64,000 nt of DNA, taken from positions 2,604,001-2,668,000 of the forward strand of contig WHVY01000008.1 of the NCBI GenBank assembly GCA_022266195.1. Direction: 5' to 3'. The notes beneath the pieces were generated by a model, which saw nothing but the letters and a program-made list of their open reading frames with translations, was not told the DNA's origin and made no database searches. The stretch comes from Tetranychus cinnabarinus (Eukaryota; Arthropoda; Arachnida; Trombidiformes; Tetranychidae). Shown one piece after another: positions 62,987 to 64,000 of this stretch (position 1 is its first letter; each line of letters opens with the position of its first letter). The translations under genes were made by a program, and so were the position numbers.

Positions 62987-62992
62987 AATAAA
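62987..62992 (+). terminator. Poly(A) signal of the unidentified 3'-end gene
   Basis: AATAAA lies 56 nt after the stop codon of the terminal exon candidate at 62758-62931, a normal position for a short 3' UTR. Confidence 0.45.
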
Positions 62993-64000
62993 TGGAGAGA
63001 AAAGGTGAAAAAATGAATTCAATTTCTGGGCATTTATCAAAGGAAAAAGTTTAAACATTTTGTATACAAAATGATTATCTGATAAAATGAATGGAGGAAG
63101 AAAAAAAAGTGATTACAAGAGAAAAGTAAAGAGAGGGAAAAATATCAACTAATGGATCGACTGTCACAAGAAGATGAATTTTTTGTCAATGAAAAGGTAC
63201 CGAGAATGGGAATGAAGATATAAATGAATGAAGATGACGATATAAAAGAGAAAAGAAGTGAATGTGAAGGGTTGACTGTGCAATAAAATGGTCGATAGAA
63301 GAAGAAGAAGAGGAAGAAGGAAAAAAGAAGAAGAAAGAAAGAAAGAGATGAGAATGTCGCACATAGGAATGAGAAATAGATGATTGGTTTAGCAAGAAGA
63401 AGAAGAAAATCGTAACGAAAAATCTCTGTCATCTTCTTTTCCATCTTCATCTTCATCATTATCATTTAAGCATCCCAATCTATTCTTCATCTATCCATCA
63501 ATGTTAGTCTCTTTGCGCTTTCTCTTCTCTCAGTTTCTTCTCTTCATTTTATTTCTTTTTCCTCTCTTCCATTGATAAAAGTAGAGGGTGGATAAAGTAG
63601 TAAATAAGATGATGATGATGATGAAGATGAAGATGAAGGAAACAAAAAGTGTTCCATATCTGGATGAAGATGGAGAAGCCCAATTCCCTATATTTTTAAG
63701 ATATACTTTTATTCATGGAAAACTGTTTGATGAAGAAAGTTGCAAGGCGATTGCGTTGGTTAGAAGAAAACATTTTTTCCTCTCTTTTTATCCTCATCTT
63801 TTTTTTCCTCTTCTACTCACATTCAGAACTCATGTGCATACAAAAGGCACAAACTAACATACAACACACAAACGAGACACAAATCTTTGTGTATTAGTGC
63901 TGAGTGCTTGATCAAGGATCAAACACAGTGAAAGATGCTTTGAAAAGATTCTGCTCTCATTCACTTCTCCTCATCACCATCATCATCATCATTATCATCA
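62993..64000. other. Purine/pyrimidine-asymmetric end of window
   Basis: AG-rich then CT-rich tracts (63,000-63,420 and 63,430-63,570), and a GAT/GAA microsatellite at 63,607-63,640. The 89-codon plus-strand frame at 63588-63857 begins in that microsatellite. Its later part (SVPYLDEDGEAQFPIFLRYT) is more protein-like, but no acceptor, donor or family supports it firmly. Confidence 0.4.

Noticed and set aside
63588..63857. 89-codon plus-strand frame near the window end
   Set aside because: It starts within a GAT/GAA microsatellite, has no clear acceptor, and two other frames are open over the same bases. Kept only as a remark.
1..64000. tRNA genes and CRISPR arrays
   Set aside because: Scanning for T-arm words of the GGTTCGAATC type found no convincing tRNA. 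No regularly spaced identical repeats with unique spacers exist, and CRISPR is not expected in an animal genome.

Overview
This is AT-rich nuclear DNA from an animal. Genes are split by GT-AG introns, coding exons stand out as GC-richer islands, and most of the window is simple-sequence-rich noncoding DNA. The recognisable proteins (Ndc80, farnesyl diphosphate synthase, integrin beta, a fragment of RMC1) are general eukaryotic or metazoan families. The small introns in some genes, large gene-poor tracts and overall composition would fit an arthropod, possibly a chelicerate such as a mite, but the window does not settle this.

Region by region: 0.2-2.4 kb holds NDC80/HEC1 on the minus strand (three exons, 656 aa). 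It is head to head with a four-exon farnesyl diphosphate synthase gene on the plus strand (4.7-7.5 kb, 369 aa). A gap of about 4.4 kb follows. Next is a complete integrin beta subunit gene on the minus strand (12.0-16.2 kb, four exons, 805 aa). Its third intron carries a tandem duplication that includes a decayed copy of the next exon's 3' splice site. Immediately upstream of integrin, 16.55-19.56 kb is a composite block. Two direct repeats of about 0.4 kb enclose an intron-containing, frameshifted and truncated fragment of RMC1 (the Mon1-Ccz1 regulator), a dispersed repeat, and an inverted-repeat unit that encodes a transmembrane segment.

From about 20 kb to the end the window is gene-poor. 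It has strongly strand-asymmetric purine/pyrimidine tracts, GAT/GAA microsatellites, a decayed 3' end of 18S rRNA (39.8 kb), at least five copies of a dispersed repeat of about 200 bp, a clean 883-bp TA-flanked element with 29-bp terminal inverted repeats (53.46-54.35 kb), and a minisatellite built on a CTCCC core (59.4-59.7 kb). A few short phase-compatible exons on the plus strand (51.28, 62.61 and 62.76 kb, with a poly(A) signal at 62.99 kb) look like the 3' end of a gene with very long introns. I could not identify its product. Isolated candidate exons at 26.57 and 49.88 kb may or may not belong to it.

The three intact genes act in unrelated processes (kinetochore-microtubule attachment, isoprenoid synthesis, cell adhesion) and are not a functional cluster. 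I saw no CRISPR array, operon, or tRNA gene that I could support, and no clear new molecular system. The most unusual structure is the repeat-bounded RMC1 composite.
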